Shown: one piece after another, positions 29,055-37,039 of the stretch
Position numbering within the stretch: the first letter of the stretch is position 1
How the letters are laid out: every line of letters begins with the position of its first letter
Assembly: GCF_902153245.2 (NCBI RefSeq)
Contig: NZ_CABFWF030000010.1
Coordinates: 1 to 64,000 of the forward strand
From: Pseudorhizobium endolithicum
Lineage (GTDB): Bacteria > Pseudomonadota > Alphaproteobacteria > Rhizobiales > Rhizobiaceae
DNA: 64,000 nucleotides
Reading direction: 5' to 3'
The notes under the pieces: generated by a model
Databases searched by the model: none
Told to the model about the DNA's origin: nothing
What the model saw: the letters and a program-made list of their open reading frames with translations, nothing else
Program-made: the position numbers and the translations under genes

Positions 29055-30065
29055 CTATCGGCCGATCCTTCGCCGCGGCAGGAGGTGCGTTGCGGCGAGA
29101 AGCGCGAGACCTGCGCCGGCAAGCATGAGTTTCGCCCCGGCCGCGCTGATCGCACCGACCGAGCCGGACGCTTCGTCAGCGAAGCGGCCCTCCCTGAAGC
29201 CTTCATCGATGTCGACCGGCTCGAAGAGGTTGTCGCGACGCGAGGCGGAGGCCGGCCGTTGGTCCAGTTGCCCCTCATAGGCCTGGCTTGCGGCCATCCA
29301 GTCGGTGAGGCCCGGAAGCGTCAGTCCGCCGATGATCGTCTTGGCGGTCGGCATGCCGACCCACAGCTCGCGCGGCGCAGTGATGGCGGCGCGGTAGATT
29401 TCCTCGGCGACCGCCTCCGGAGCGAAGACTGGCGCCACGGGTCGCGGCTCGTGATCCATCTTGCAGCGGGCCCAGCCGAATTGCGGCGTGTCGACCGCCG
29501 GCAGGTGAACCATGGTCAGCCGGATCGGCGACTTGTCGTGGATGAGCTCGCTGCGGAGCGAATCCACGAAGCCTCGGGTTGCCGCCTTGGCACCGCAATA
29601 GGCCGCCTGCAGCGGGATGGAGCGATAGGCGAGCGCCGAGCCGATGCAGACGATCGTGCCGCGGCCTGCCCGCTTCATGTGGCCGAGCGCCGCCAGGGTT
29701 CCGTGAACCTGACCCAGATAGGTCACCTCCGTCACCCGCCGAAACTCGTCGGGCTCGACCTTATCGACCGGACCGAACACGGTCACCATGGCGTTGTTGA
29801 TCCAGACATCGATCTGTCCCCAGGTGGAGACAACCTGATCCGCTGCCCGGCGCACCGCCCCGGCATCTGCGACATCCACCGGAACGGCGATCGCCTGCCC
29901 TCCCGCCGCATTGACCTCCGCCATCACGGCGTCCAGCCGCTTGCGGCCGCGAGCGAGGAGTGCGATCCGCCAGCCGCGCCGGGCAAAGGCGAGGGCCACG
30001 GCGCGTCCCACGCCTGCCGAACCTCCGGTGATCACGACCGTTCGCAATTCAGCAGATCGCCGCAT
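29055..30065 (-). CDS. SDR-family oxidoreductase with C-terminal membrane tail
   Basis: 336 residues. Cofactor motif 'VVITGGSAGVGRAVALAFAR' (TGxxxGxG), 'VWINNAMVTVFG' (NNA), catalytic Ser in 'IVCIGSALAYRSIPLQAAY' and 'YCGAKAA' (YxxxK). The C-terminal end is a hydrophobic segment ('LMLAGAGLALLAATHLL') with a basic tail, suggesting an inner-membrane anchor. Substrate unknown. It resembles the SDR at 24716 in domain layout but differs clearly in sequence. Confidence 0.88.
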   Translation of the reverse strand: MRRSAELRTVVITGGSAGVGRAVALAFARRGWRIALLARGRKRLDAVMAEVNAAGGQAIAVPVDVADAGAVRRAADQVVSTWGQIDVWINNAMVTVFGPVDKVEPDEFRRVTEVTYLGQVHGTLAALGHMKRAGRGTIVCIGSALAYRSIPLQAAYCGAKAATRGFVDSLRSELIHDKSPIRLTMVHLPAVDTPQFGWARCKMDHEPRPVAPVFAPEAVAEEIYRAAITAPRELWVGMPTAKTIIGGLTLPGLTDWMAASQAYEGQLDQRPASASRRDNLFEPVDIDEGFREGRFADEASGSVGAISAAGAKLMLAGAGLALLAATHLLPRRRIGR

Positions 30066-30164
30066 CGTCAGCCTCCATTCCTCTAACCGATGGATAGAAC
30101 GTTCGCAGGCTCCAGTTGTTCACCCGCAGCGAGAACAGACTGGGCATGTTCCACGACCGGGCGG

Positions 30165-30497
30165 TCAGGCAGCCATCTTCTCGCAGCTTTCCGCGCACCT
30201 GCGGCACGCGTCCACGCAGGCCTGCATGTCTCCGATCCGCTCGCAGTCGTCGGCGCATTGCCGGCAGATCTCGGCGCATTCCCGACAGGTATGCTTGTGA
30301 TGCTCGGTGCCGATCAGCATGAAATGTGCGGAGGTGCGGCAGATTTCCGCGCAGGCCATCATCAGCTTGAAATGGGCGGGCTCTGTATGCTTGCCCCCCA
30401 TTTCCAGGCAGTGGCCCATGGCCACGGAAAGGCACTCGGCATAGCAGGCAAGGCAGTTGTCGATACAGGCCTTCATCTCCGGCGAGACGTGATGCAT
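30165..30497 (-). CDS. four-helix-bundle copper-binding protein (Csp-like, DUF326)
   Basis: 110 residues from ATG 30497 (GGAGGGAG upstream). It is packed with cysteines on helices in the CxxC/CxxxC pattern of Csp copper-storage proteins: 'KACIDNCLACYAECLSVAMG', 'MACAEICRTSAHFM', 'HTCRECAEICRQCADDCE', 'CVDACRRCAESCEK'. Such proteins line a four-helix bundle with thiolates and hold many Cu(I). No signal peptide is seen, so it would be the cytosolic Csp3 type. No copper regulator or exporter gene is next to it. Confidence 0.88.
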   Translation of the reverse strand: MHHVSPEMKACIDNCLACYAECLSVAMGHCLEMGGKHTEPAHFKLMMACAEICRTSAHFMLIGTEHHKHTCRECAEICRQCADDCERIGDMQACVDACRRCAESCEKMAA

Positions 30498-30693
30498 GGG
30501 GTCTCCCTCCTGTTCCAGGAACCGCGGCACCCGCTTGAACTTCGCGAGTGGAAGCGGGGTTCGGTTGGTCCGCTGCAAGGGAACACGGGGAGAGGGTCAA
30601 GGTTCCATCCTGGGGTGCGCCCTGAGATTAGTTCCGATCTGCTGTCGGAGCGGGAACACCGCAGCGGTGAATGCGAGGCAACACAAAAGCAGA

Positions 30694-30726
30694 CGAGCCG
30701 GCATCGGGATGTCCGATGCCGGCTCG
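30694..30726 (-). terminator. terminator of outer-membrane protein gene
   Basis: A perfect 14-bp stem (CGAGCCGGCATCGG 30694-30707 with 30713-30726) and 5-nt loop, 24 bp beyond the stop at 30751. On the minus strand it is followed by TCTGCTTTTG, a T-rich tail. Confidence 0.75.
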
Positions 30727-30750
30727 CATAACTCAGGGTGGATCGCGGCC

Positions 30751-31380
30751 TTAGAACCTGTAGTTCAGGCCGGCCTTGATCGTGTGGTCGCTGACATTGC
30801 TCTCCGTCGTGCCACCGGCCGCCGGGAAGCTGCGCACGTCGCCGGTGCGGGTGTAGTTGTATTCGACGCGGCCGGAGATCTGGTCGTTGAACTTCTGCTC
30901 CACGCCAGCGCCGAGAAGCCAGCCGGGCTTCCAGCCATCCGGGCCTTCGGCCGTGGACGTATCGCGCAGGCTGGTCATTGTGGCTCCGGCCGTTCCGTAG
31001 ACGAGGGTATCGCCGAGCGGCGCGCCCACCTTCGCCTTCGCGGCGACCCGGTAACGCTCCTTCAGTTCGCCGCCGGGAACATCGACCTCCGTGTCGCCCA
31101 TATGGGACAGCTCCAGCTCGCCGCCGACGACAGCGCCGCCCATCTCGACATTATAGCCGCCCTGGATGCCGCCCATGAACTCGCTCTCGCCGGACAGCGG
31201 CATGCCGTGGTCCGAGCTCGTGCCGGCATGGAGACCGACATAGGCGCCGCTCCAGCCGCCCGTCGAAGCGGTGGGCTCCTCGTAAGCGGGCGCAGGTTCC
31301 GAATAGGTGAGATCCGCTGCCCAGGCGGGGCTTGCGGCGAATGCGGCGACGATCGCCAGAACATAGGGCTTGTTGGTCAT
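30751..31380 (-). CDS. outer-membrane beta-barrel protein (Omp25/Omp31-like)
   Basis: 209 residues with a Sec signal peptide (cleavage after 'ASPAWA'). The mature part starts with a Pro-rich segment ('DLTYSEPAPAYEEPTAS') before eight beta-strands: 'WSGAYVGLHAGTS', 'GGIQGGYNVEMGGAVVGGEL', 'RVAAKAKVGAPLGDTLVYGT' and a C-terminal strand ending 'IKAGLNYRF', the terminal Phe of outer-membrane proteins. It is of the small porin/OmpA-barrel family common in Rhizobiales. It is monocistronic, with its own terminator at 30694-30726. Confidence 0.88.
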   Translation of the reverse strand: MTNKPYVLAIVAAFAASPAWAADLTYSEPAPAYEEPTASTGGWSGAYVGLHAGTSSDHGMPLSGESEFMGGIQGGYNVEMGGAVVGGELELSHMGDTEVDVPGGELKERYRVAAKAKVGAPLGDTLVYGTAGATMTSLRDTSTAEGPDGWKPGWLLGAGVEQKFNDQISGRVEYNYTRTGDVRSFPAAGGTTESNVSDHTIKAGLNYRF

Positions 31381-31624
31381 GGTCTACTCCGTACAGCGCC
31401 CGTATGCCGAGAGAGATACGGGCTTTACTCAGTTACACATCCTGCGGCGGTCGCGACCTCCATAGAGCCCCGTCAGGCCGACCACCGGCAAGTCCGTTCT
31501 GAATTTCACGAATTCATAAACGGTCTCTTAACGTTCGTACCGGCCCGCCCAACGCGCCGATCAACAAGTGTAACAAGACCGGGAGGCGATGCCGCCGGGG
31601 AGACGCCGCATCCCGGAGGCCCGC

Positions 31625-32662
31625 TTACTGCAGGAAACGCGGCACCGGCGCCGCAGCATCGACAGCAACGCCATTGAGAGGCTCGGCGACACTGCCCTGC
31701 CCTCCATCCAGCCCCGTGGCGACGACCGAGACGCGGAACTTGCCGTCCAGCTCACGGTCGAAGATCGCGCCAACGACGATGTCGGCATCGTCCATGACCT
31801 CGTCACGGATTCGGCTCGCAGCCTCGTCCACCTCAAACAGCGTCATGTCGGAGCCGCCGGAAATCGAGATCAGCACGCCCTTGGCGCCCTTCATGGAAAT
31901 CTCGTCCAACAGCGGATTGGCAATCGCTGCCTCCGCAGCGACGAGGGCGCGGCCGTCGCCCGACGCCTCACCAGTGCCCATCATCGCCCGCCCCATGCCC
32001 TTCATCACCGATTTGACGTCGGCGAAGTCGAGATTGATCAAGCCCTCCTTGACGATCAGATCGGTGATGCAACCGACGCCGGAGAACAAGACCTTGTCGG
32101 CCGTCATAAAGGCATCGGCAAAGGTCGTCTTGGCGTCAGCGATGCGGAAAAGGTTCTGGTTGGGGATGACAATCACGGTGTCAGCGGCCCGACGCAGTTC
32201 CTCAATGCCGGCTTCCGCCGTCTTCATGCGGCGGTTGCCCTCGAAGGTGAATGGCTTGGTCACCACGCCGACCGTGAGGATACCGGCATTGCGCGCGGCC
32301 TGGGCGATAACCGGCGCGGCTCCGGTGCCGGTCCCGCCGCCCATGCCGGCCGTCACGAAGCACATGTGGCAGCCGGAGAGATGGTCCATGATCTCGTCGA
32401 TGGATTCCTCAGCCGCGGCCCGGCCGATTTCCGGAAGGGATCCCGCTCCCAGGCCCTCCGTCACGGCCGTGCCGAGCTGGATGCGACGTGAGGCTTTCGA
32501 AGTCGCCAGCACCTGTGCGTCGGTATTGGCGGCAATGAATTCCACGCCCTCCAAGTTCTCTGCAATCATGTTGTTGATGGCGTTGCCGCCGCCACCGCCC
32601 ACACCGATCACGGTGATCTTGGGCCGCATTTCCGTGATCATGTGCTTCTTGTCGTCCGACAT
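31625..32662 (-). CDS. ftsZ2: short FtsZ paralogue (FtsZ2 type)
   Basis: 345 residues, a complete tubulin/FtsZ GTPase core. '[18 protein letters not shown]' and 'ANTDAQVL' begin the GTP-binding domain; the tubulin signature is '[20 protein letters not shown]'; the T7 loop is '[14 protein letters not shown]'. It stops soon after the core with 'PVPRFLQ', lacking the long linker and C-terminal peptide that bind FtsA and MinC in division FtsZ (Rhizobiaceae FtsZ1 is about 590 residues). This matches Sinorhizobium FtsZ2, dispensable in S. meliloti. No dcw-cluster genes are nearby. Confidence 0.92.
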   Translation of the reverse strand: MSDDKKHMITEMRPKITVIGVGGGGGNAINNMIAENLEGVEFIAANTDAQVLATSKASRRIQLGTAVTEGLGAGSLPEIGRAAAEESIDEIMDHLSGCHMCFVTAGMGGGTGTGAAPVIAQAARNAGILTVGVVTKPFTFEGNRRMKTAEAGIEELRRAADTVIVIPNQNLFRIADAKTTFADAFMTADKVLFSGVGCITDLIVKEGLINLDFADVKSVMKGMGRAMMGTGEASGDGRALVAAEAAIANPLLDEISMKGAKGVLISISGGSDMTLFEVDEAASRIRDEVMDDADIVVGAIFDRELDGKFRVSVVATGLDGGQGSVAEPLNGVAVDAAAPVPRFLQ

Positions 32663-32837
32663 CGCTTAGTCCTTTGCGCCAATATTCCGCGGCCAGCCCA
32701 GCAACGGGCACCGGCGAATCGATTGCGAGATTAGGCCGCCAACAAGGCAGAGGCGCGGCAAAAGGACAAGGTACGGCCGCATTTGCTGCATTCAGAGCCC
32801 ACGTCGTCCCGGGCACCTGCCGCGGAAGCGGCAGACG

Positions 32838-32870
32838 AGAAAAAGCCCTGCCTCCGGGGAAAGGCAGGGC
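32838..32870 (-). terminator. rho-independent terminator after small membrane protein gene
   Basis: GCCCTGCC (32845-32852) and GGCAGGGC (32863-32870) form a perfect 8-bp stem. On the minus strand it is followed by TTTTTCTCG, a classic T-run. It would stop the transcript ending at 32937. Confidence 0.85.
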
Positions 32871-32936
32871 AAGTCGACTGGAGGTCATTCAGGTTGTTGT
32901 CGGCGGCGACAGGGGAGAACGCCGCCTCGTTGTAAC

Positions 32937-33185
32937 TCAGAGACCGTGAGCGTTCCGCTCCTCGCGCCGGCGCCAGTAACGCAGCCGCATCCGCGGCGCG
33001 ATCCTTCTTGCAATGAACGGCGCCACGACGAACGAAAGGACGATCCATGCAGGCAGCAGGAACTTCGCATATCCCGCCAGTGCCGGTATCGAGAGGATGG
33101 CAATCGCTCCGAAGCCGAAGACCACCGCGTTGACCATCATCGACGCTATGACGGTGAGATAGGTGTTTGTCCTGATCGGTTCCAT
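32937..33185 (-). CDS. small two-helix membrane protein
   Basis: 82 residues. Two hydrophobic segments ('TVIASMMVNAVVFGFGAIAI' and 'FLLPAWIVLSFVVAPFIARR') and a strongly basic C-terminus with 'RRIAPRMRLRYWRRREERNA', which should stay cytoplasmic. No known domain recognised. It sits alone between ftsZ2 and the DUF1883 gene and has its own terminator. Confidence 0.7.
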   Translation of the reverse strand: MEPIRTNTYLTVIASMMVNAVVFGFGAIAILSIPALAGYAKFLLPAWIVLSFVVAPFIARRIAPRMRLRYWRRREERNAHGL

Positions 33186-33302
33186 GGCCGGGCCTTTTCA
33201 ATTCTTACGATCGGAAAACCCTCGAAAAGCGATCCGGTTCCACCGTTCCTTAACGCTCGACCACTCATACTGGACAAAACGCATCGCATATGCGAGGCAG
33301 AC

Positions 33303-33611
33303 GTGGCAGCACCGTCCTTCCGTTTCAAACATTTCGACCTCAAGGGCCAGCGGGCCGGCACCGCCGTCGAGATCACCCTCAACGCCATCAACAATGTGCG
33401 GCTGATGACGGCTGGTAACTTTCAGCGCTTCAAGGAACTGCTGGACTTCAAATATGTCGGGGGTGTCGCCAAGAAGTCGCCGATCCGGCTGGTGATCCCG
33501 GAAGACGGGCATTGGCACCTTGTCGTCGACATGGAAGGCCATCGCGGACTTGCCGACTGCTCGGTCAAGGTGACGCCGCCGGCTGCCGCCGCACAGCGAA
33601 AGGCTGGCTAA
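33303..33611 (+). CDS. DUF1883 domain protein
   Basis: 102 residues from GTG 33303 (GAGG 8 nt upstream). 'RFKHFDLKGQRAGTAVEITL', 'NNVRLMTAGNFQRFK', 'YVGGVAKKSPIRLVIPEDGH' and 'WHLVVDMEGHRGLADCSVKV' match the DUF1883 fold, where 'GxWHVVVDLxG' is conserved. The function is unknown; in other proteins this domain is joined to TIR domains, but not here. Its stop overlaps the stop of the convergent rarA (33608-33611). Confidence 0.8.
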   Translation: MAAPSFRFKHFDLKGQRAGTAVEITLNAINNVRLMTAGNFQRFKELLDFKYVGGVAKKSPIRLVIPEDGHWHLVVDMEGHRGLADCSVKVTPPAAAAQRKAG

Positions 33612-34924
33612 GGCTCTCCGCGCTCCTTGCGCAGCCTCGCCCACCAGTCGAGCCGCTTGCGGACCTCGCGCTCGAAGCCCCGTTCCGGCGGATCGTAATA
33701 CACCTGCCGGCCCATCTTCTCCGGGAAATAGTTCTGGCCGGAAAAAGCATCCGGCTCATCGTGGTCGTAGCGGTAGCCTTGGCCGTAACCTTCGCCCTTC
33801 ATCAGCTTGGTCGGCGCGTTGAGGATATGCTTAGGCGGCAGCAGCGAGCCGTTTTCCTTCGCCGCGCGCATCGCAGCCTTGAAGGCCGTATAGACGGCAT
33901 TGGATTTGGGAGCCGTCGCGAGGTAGACACAGGCCTCTGCCAGAGCCAGCTCCCCCTCCGGGGAACCCAGATAGTCATAGGCATCCTTGGCGGCATTGCA
34001 GACGACGAGCGCCTGCGGATCGGCAAGCCCGATATCTTCCACCGCCATGCGCACCAATCTCCGCCCGAGATAGAGCGGGTCTTCCCCGGCATCGAACATG
34101 CGCGCCAGGTAGTAAAGTGCGGCGTCGGGATCGGAGCCTCGGATAGACTTGTGAAGGGCGGAGATCAGGTTGTAGTGGCCGTCCTGCCCCTTGTCGTAGA
34201 CCGGCGCGCGGCGCTGGACGATCAGCGCCAGGCCCTCGATATCGAAGGCTTCCCCTACCCGCGCCGCCCGCCAGACCTCCTCCGCCAGCGTCAGCACGGC
34301 CCGCCCATCGCCATCGGCCATGCGGACCAGGCTGGCACGCGCCCCGGCATCGAGCGGCAGCGGTCTTTCCTCCGCCTGTTCCGCCCGTTTCAGAAGCTCC
34401 TCCAGACTCTCCTCGTCATGCGGCCGGAAGGTCAGGACCCGGGCGCGAGACAGAAGAGCCGCATTCAGTTCGAAGCTCGGGTTTTCCGTCGTGGCACCGA
34501 CGAGAATGACCGTTCCATCCTCCATAACGGGCAGGAAGCTGTCCTGCTGGGCGCGGTTGAAGCGGTGGATCTCGTCGACAAAGAGCAATGTCTGACGGCC
34601 TTCCATCCGGCGCATGCGCGCCGCCTCGAAGACCTTCTTCAGATCGGCGACGCCGGAAAAGATGGCCGAAATCTGCTCGAAGGCCAGCCCCGCCTCACCG
34701 GACAGCAGCCGTGCTACCGTTGTCTTGCCGGTACCGGGCGGTCCCCAGAAGATCATCGACCCAAGCGAGCCGGAGGCGATCATCCGTCGCAGCACGCCGT
34801 CCTCGCCCGTCAGATGCTCTTGCCCCGCAACCTCTGCCAGCGTCTTCGGACGAAGACGATCGGCGAGCGGCCGACGATTGGCGATCTCCTCCGGAACCTT
34901 CGGCGCAAAGAGATCGCCGCTCAT
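33608..34924 (-). CDS. rarA: replication-associated recombination ATPase RarA (MgsA)
   Basis: 438-residue clamp-loader-like AAA+ ATPase. 'RPLADRLRPKTLAEVAGQEH' opens the domain; Walker A 'FWGPPGTGKTTVARLLSGEA'; Walker B 'TLLFVDEIHRFNRAQQDSFL'; sensor 1 'VGATTENPSFELNAALLSRA'. The C-terminal tetramerisation part has 'ISALHKSIRGSDPDAALYYL' and 'PPKHILNAPTKLMKGEGYG'. RarA acts at stalled replication forks. Its ATG overlaps the stop of degQ (ATGA at 34921-34924), so it is translated from the degQ transcript. Confidence 0.95.
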   Translation of the reverse strand: MSGDLFAPKVPEEIANRRPLADRLRPKTLAEVAGQEHLTGEDGVLRRMIASGSLGSMIFWGPPGTGKTTVARLLSGEAGLAFEQISAIFSGVADLKKVFEAARMRRMEGRQTLLFVDEIHRFNRAQQDSFLPVMEDGTVILVGATTENPSFELNAALLSRARVLTFRPHDEESLEELLKRAEQAEERPLPLDAGARASLVRMADGDGRAVLTLAEEVWRAARVGEAFDIEGLALIVQRRAPVYDKGQDGHYNLISALHKSIRGSDPDAALYYLARMFDAGEDPLYLGRRLVRMAVEDIGLADPQALVVCNAAKDAYDYLGSPEGELALAEACVYLATAPKSNAVYTAFKAAMRAAKENGSLLPPKHILNAPTKLMKGEGYGQGYRYDHDEPDAFSGQNYFPEKMGRQVYYDPPERGFEREVRKRLDWWARLRKERGEP

Positions 34925-36321
34925 CGGAAGAATTGCCGTATCCGTTGGCCATCGCGCTCGATCTCGACGCGCCAGAAACCCGGATCCTCGTCCAGCATGT
35001 CTTCCATCGCACGCGTAGAAGCCACGGCCACGCCGTTCAGCGAGATCACCAGATCCTTGGGCTGAAAGCCGAGGCGGCTTCCAGGCGAGCCTCGGGCGAC
35101 ATCGACTACCACGACGCCCGCCTTGTCCGCCGGCATGCGAAGCTCCTGGGCGAGCCTTGGCGAAAGGTTCGCAATGCGTAGGCCCGCGAATGGATTGCGT
35201 CCCTCCAGCAGGCGCTCATCCCGAGCCGGCGTCTCAGGAGCCGTGTTGAGGGCTATGGTGATTTCGCGCGTGCCGTTCGACTGTACCGTCAGTGCCGCCT
35301 CCTTACCGAGGCCGGCCGTCGTCAAACGGTAACCGAGGGCGTCGGGATGTTCCACCTCGATGCCATTGACGGCTGCAATGACCTCACCCGGCTTCAGTCC
35401 GGCCTTGTCGGCAGGCCCGCCTTCAACGACGCGGACGACGAGCGCTCCCCTTGCCGCCTTCAGCCCAAGTGCCTCGGCGACATCGGAGGTCACCGGCTCG
35501 AAGCTCGCACCGATATAAGGCCGCTCGAACGTCTCCTCACCCTTTTCGGCGGCGGCCAGGAAGACCTTCACCAAGTTGGCGGGAATCGCAAAGCCGATGC
35601 CGTTCGACCCGCCGCCGCGGGAGAAGATTGCCGTGTTGATGCCGATCAGCTCGCCGTCCATGTTCATCAGCGCCCCGCCAGAATTGCCGGGGTTGATGGA
35701 GGCGTCGGTTTGGATGAAGAAGCCGAAATCTCCGGGCGTTACCTGGTTGCGGGCAAGGCCGGACACGATGCCGCTCGTCACCGTTTGCCCCACTCCGAAG
35801 GGGTTGCCGACCGCCAGTACCAGATCTCCCACTTCGACCGCATCGGAATTTCCGATCGGCAAGAGGGGGAAGCTCTCATCTGCCGCCACCTTCAGCACGG
35901 CAAGATCGAGGCTCTCGTCCTTCAGCAGCACCTCGGACGCGAATTCCCGGCCATCGGCAAGCGCGATCCTTATGTCGTCCGCCCCCTGGATGACGTGGTT
36001 GTTGGTGACGACCAGACCACCGGCGGACACGATCACGCCGGAGCCCAGCGAAGACTGCTTCTCCGTCCGGTTCGGCATGCGCTGGCCGAAGAACTGCTCG
36101 AAGAAGGGGTCGCCTGCGAACGGGTTCAACCGCTGCACGACGCGCTCTGCATAGACGTTGACGACAGCGCCCGCCGTCTGCTTCACCAGCGGGGCGAAGG
36201 AGAGCTGGATCTCCGCCTGGCTCTGCGGCACCGACTTTTCGGCCTGCGCCAGAAGCGGCGACGGGACGAAGAAGGCAAGGGCGACAAACCCAATCATCAG
36301 GCGGCTGCGAATGCTCGACAT
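34921..36321 (-). CDS. degQ: periplasmic Do-like serine protease (DegP/DegQ family)
   Basis: 466 residues from ATG 36321, whose AGGA site lies in frame between it and an ATG at 36333. A Sec signal peptide ends about 'PLLAQA'. Trypsin-like domain with catalytic His 'VVTNNHVIQGADD', Asp 'DESLDLAVLKV' and Ser 'INPGNSGGALMNMDGELIGI'; then two PDZ domains (about 270-360 and 380-460, the second with 'KDLVISLNGVAV'). It degrades or refolds misfolded envelope proteins. It is followed by rarA in an overlapping arrangement. Length is typical of the DegQ/DegP class in Rhizobiales. Confidence 0.92.
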   Translation of the reverse strand: MSSIRSRLMIGFVALAFFVPSPLLAQAEKSVPQSQAEIQLSFAPLVKQTAGAVVNVYAERVVQRLNPFAGDPFFEQFFGQRMPNRTEKQSSLGSGVIVSAGGLVVTNNHVIQGADDIRIALADGREFASEVLLKDESLDLAVLKVAADESFPLLPIGNSDAVEVGDLVLAVGNPFGVGQTVTSGIVSGLARNQVTPGDFGFFIQTDASINPGNSGGALMNMDGELIGINTAIFSRGGGSNGIGFAIPANLVKVFLAAAEKGEETFERPYIGASFEPVTSDVAEALGLKAARGALVVRVVEGGPADKAGLKPGEVIAAVNGIEVEHPDALGYRLTTAGLGKEAALTVQSNGTREITIALNTAPETPARDERLLEGRNPFAGLRIANLSPRLAQELRMPADKAGVVVVDVARGSPGSRLGFQPKDLVISLNGVAVASTRAMEDMLDEDPGFWRVEIERDGQRIRQFFR

Positions 36322-36336
36322 GTTTATCCTCATCCT

Positions 36337-36354
36337 AAAACGGCGATCCGTTTT
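36337..36354. repeat. small inverted repeat upstream of degQ
   Basis: AAAACGG (36337-36343) and CCGTTTT (36348-36354) form a 7-bp stem with a CGAT loop. A-run on one side and T-run on the other make it look like a bidirectional terminator, probably for the MazF-like gene ending at 36430, or a leader hairpin of degQ. Confidence 0.4.
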
Positions 36355-36429
36355 GTAGCGCGGCAGGCTGGAAAGGTAAGGTGGCTGAACAAGTATTCTG
36401 GAAAGGCTCTAGAACCTGCGTCAGCTTCT

Positions 36430-36771
36430 CTAAGCCATACCGACGATGGCCTCAACGCGCTTCATCACCTCACGAAGAACTGTCTCAGGAAGGCTTCCGA
36501 TGCGTTCAACGTGGCGACCTTCGACAGTTGCGATCTTTACCGGCCTCACTACGGACGGAGCCGGCAGGCCTACTTCAGCGCGATTCGGAACGGCAACATC
36601 AGCCGCCCAAGGTCGGTTCTCGGCCGAGGTGATCATGACCACCCAAAGCAGGTTTCCACCCTCTCCTAGTCCTCCGTCGGAAACCACAAGAGCCGGTCGG
36701 CGCTGGCGCGTATCGCGATCCGTGTATGGGAACGGAACCCGAATGACGTCGCCGCGCCTAAAGCCGAGCAT
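36430..36771 (-). CDS. MazF/PemK-type endoribonuclease toxin
   Basis: 113 residues from ATG 36771. 'MLGFRRGDVIRVPFPYTDRD' and 'RRPALVVSDG' form the N-terminal MazF/PemK barrel ('G.V..v.fP.td....RPalVvs'), then 'LLWVVMITSAENRPWAADVA' and 'PSVVRPVKIATVEGRHVERI'. Such toxins cleave mRNA at specific sites. It overlaps the upstream AbrB-type antitoxin by 14 bp. A longer start at 36816 is rejected since it runs back into the antitoxin gene and lacks a ribosome-binding site. Confidence 0.85.
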   Translation of the reverse strand: MLGFRRGDVIRVPFPYTDRDTRQRRPALVVSDGGLGEGGNLLWVVMITSAENRPWAADVAVPNRAEVGLPAPSVVRPVKIATVEGRHVERIGSLPETVLREVMKRVEAIVGMA

Positions 36772-36979
36772 AAGCTTTCCTATCGGCGTCACCGTCCCAC
36801 TCCCCGAAGGTGGCAAACGGATCGTCGGCGAGTTCTGCCGTCGGAACCCTGGAGATCACTACACGGCCATCGGGTTCGATCATATAGCGGATCTGATCGC
36901 CTTCCTGCAGGCTGAGCGCGTGGCGCACCGGCTGCGGAATGGTCGTCTGGGCCTTGCTGGTGATCTTGCTCGTGATCAT
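36758..36979 (-). CDS. AbrB/MazE-type swapped-hairpin antitoxin
   Basis: 73 residues from ATG 36979 (AGAGGAA 6 nt upstream). 'MITSKITSKAQTTIPQPVRH' and 'LSLQEGDQIRYMIEPDGRVV' form the SpoVT/AbrB DNA-binding domain. The acidic C-terminus ('DDPFATFGEWDGDADRKAYA') would wrap the MazF-like toxin encoded just downstream. It lies directly below the perfect palindrome 36997-37023, its likely operator. Confidence 0.85.
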   Translation of the reverse strand: MITSKITSKAQTTIPQPVRHALSLQEGDQIRYMIEPDGRVVISRVPTAELADDPFATFGEWDGDADRKAYARL

Positions 36980-36996
36980 AGGATTTCCTCTCGCCT

Positions 36997-37027
36997 CCAA
37001 TGTAAGGAAGTTCCTTACATTGGACAA
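36997..37027 (-). promoter_or_regulatory. palindromic operator overlapping antitoxin promoter
   Basis: CCAATGTAAGGAA (36997-37009) and TTCCTTACATTGG (37011-37023) are perfect 13-bp arms around one central base. Read on the minus strand, TTGTCC (37027-37022) and TACATT (37004-36999) are 17 bp apart, a good -35/-10 pair enclosed by the palindrome. Bound AbrB-MazF complex would block polymerase directly. Confidence 0.85.
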
Positions 37028-37039
37028 GAGGAACTCCGT

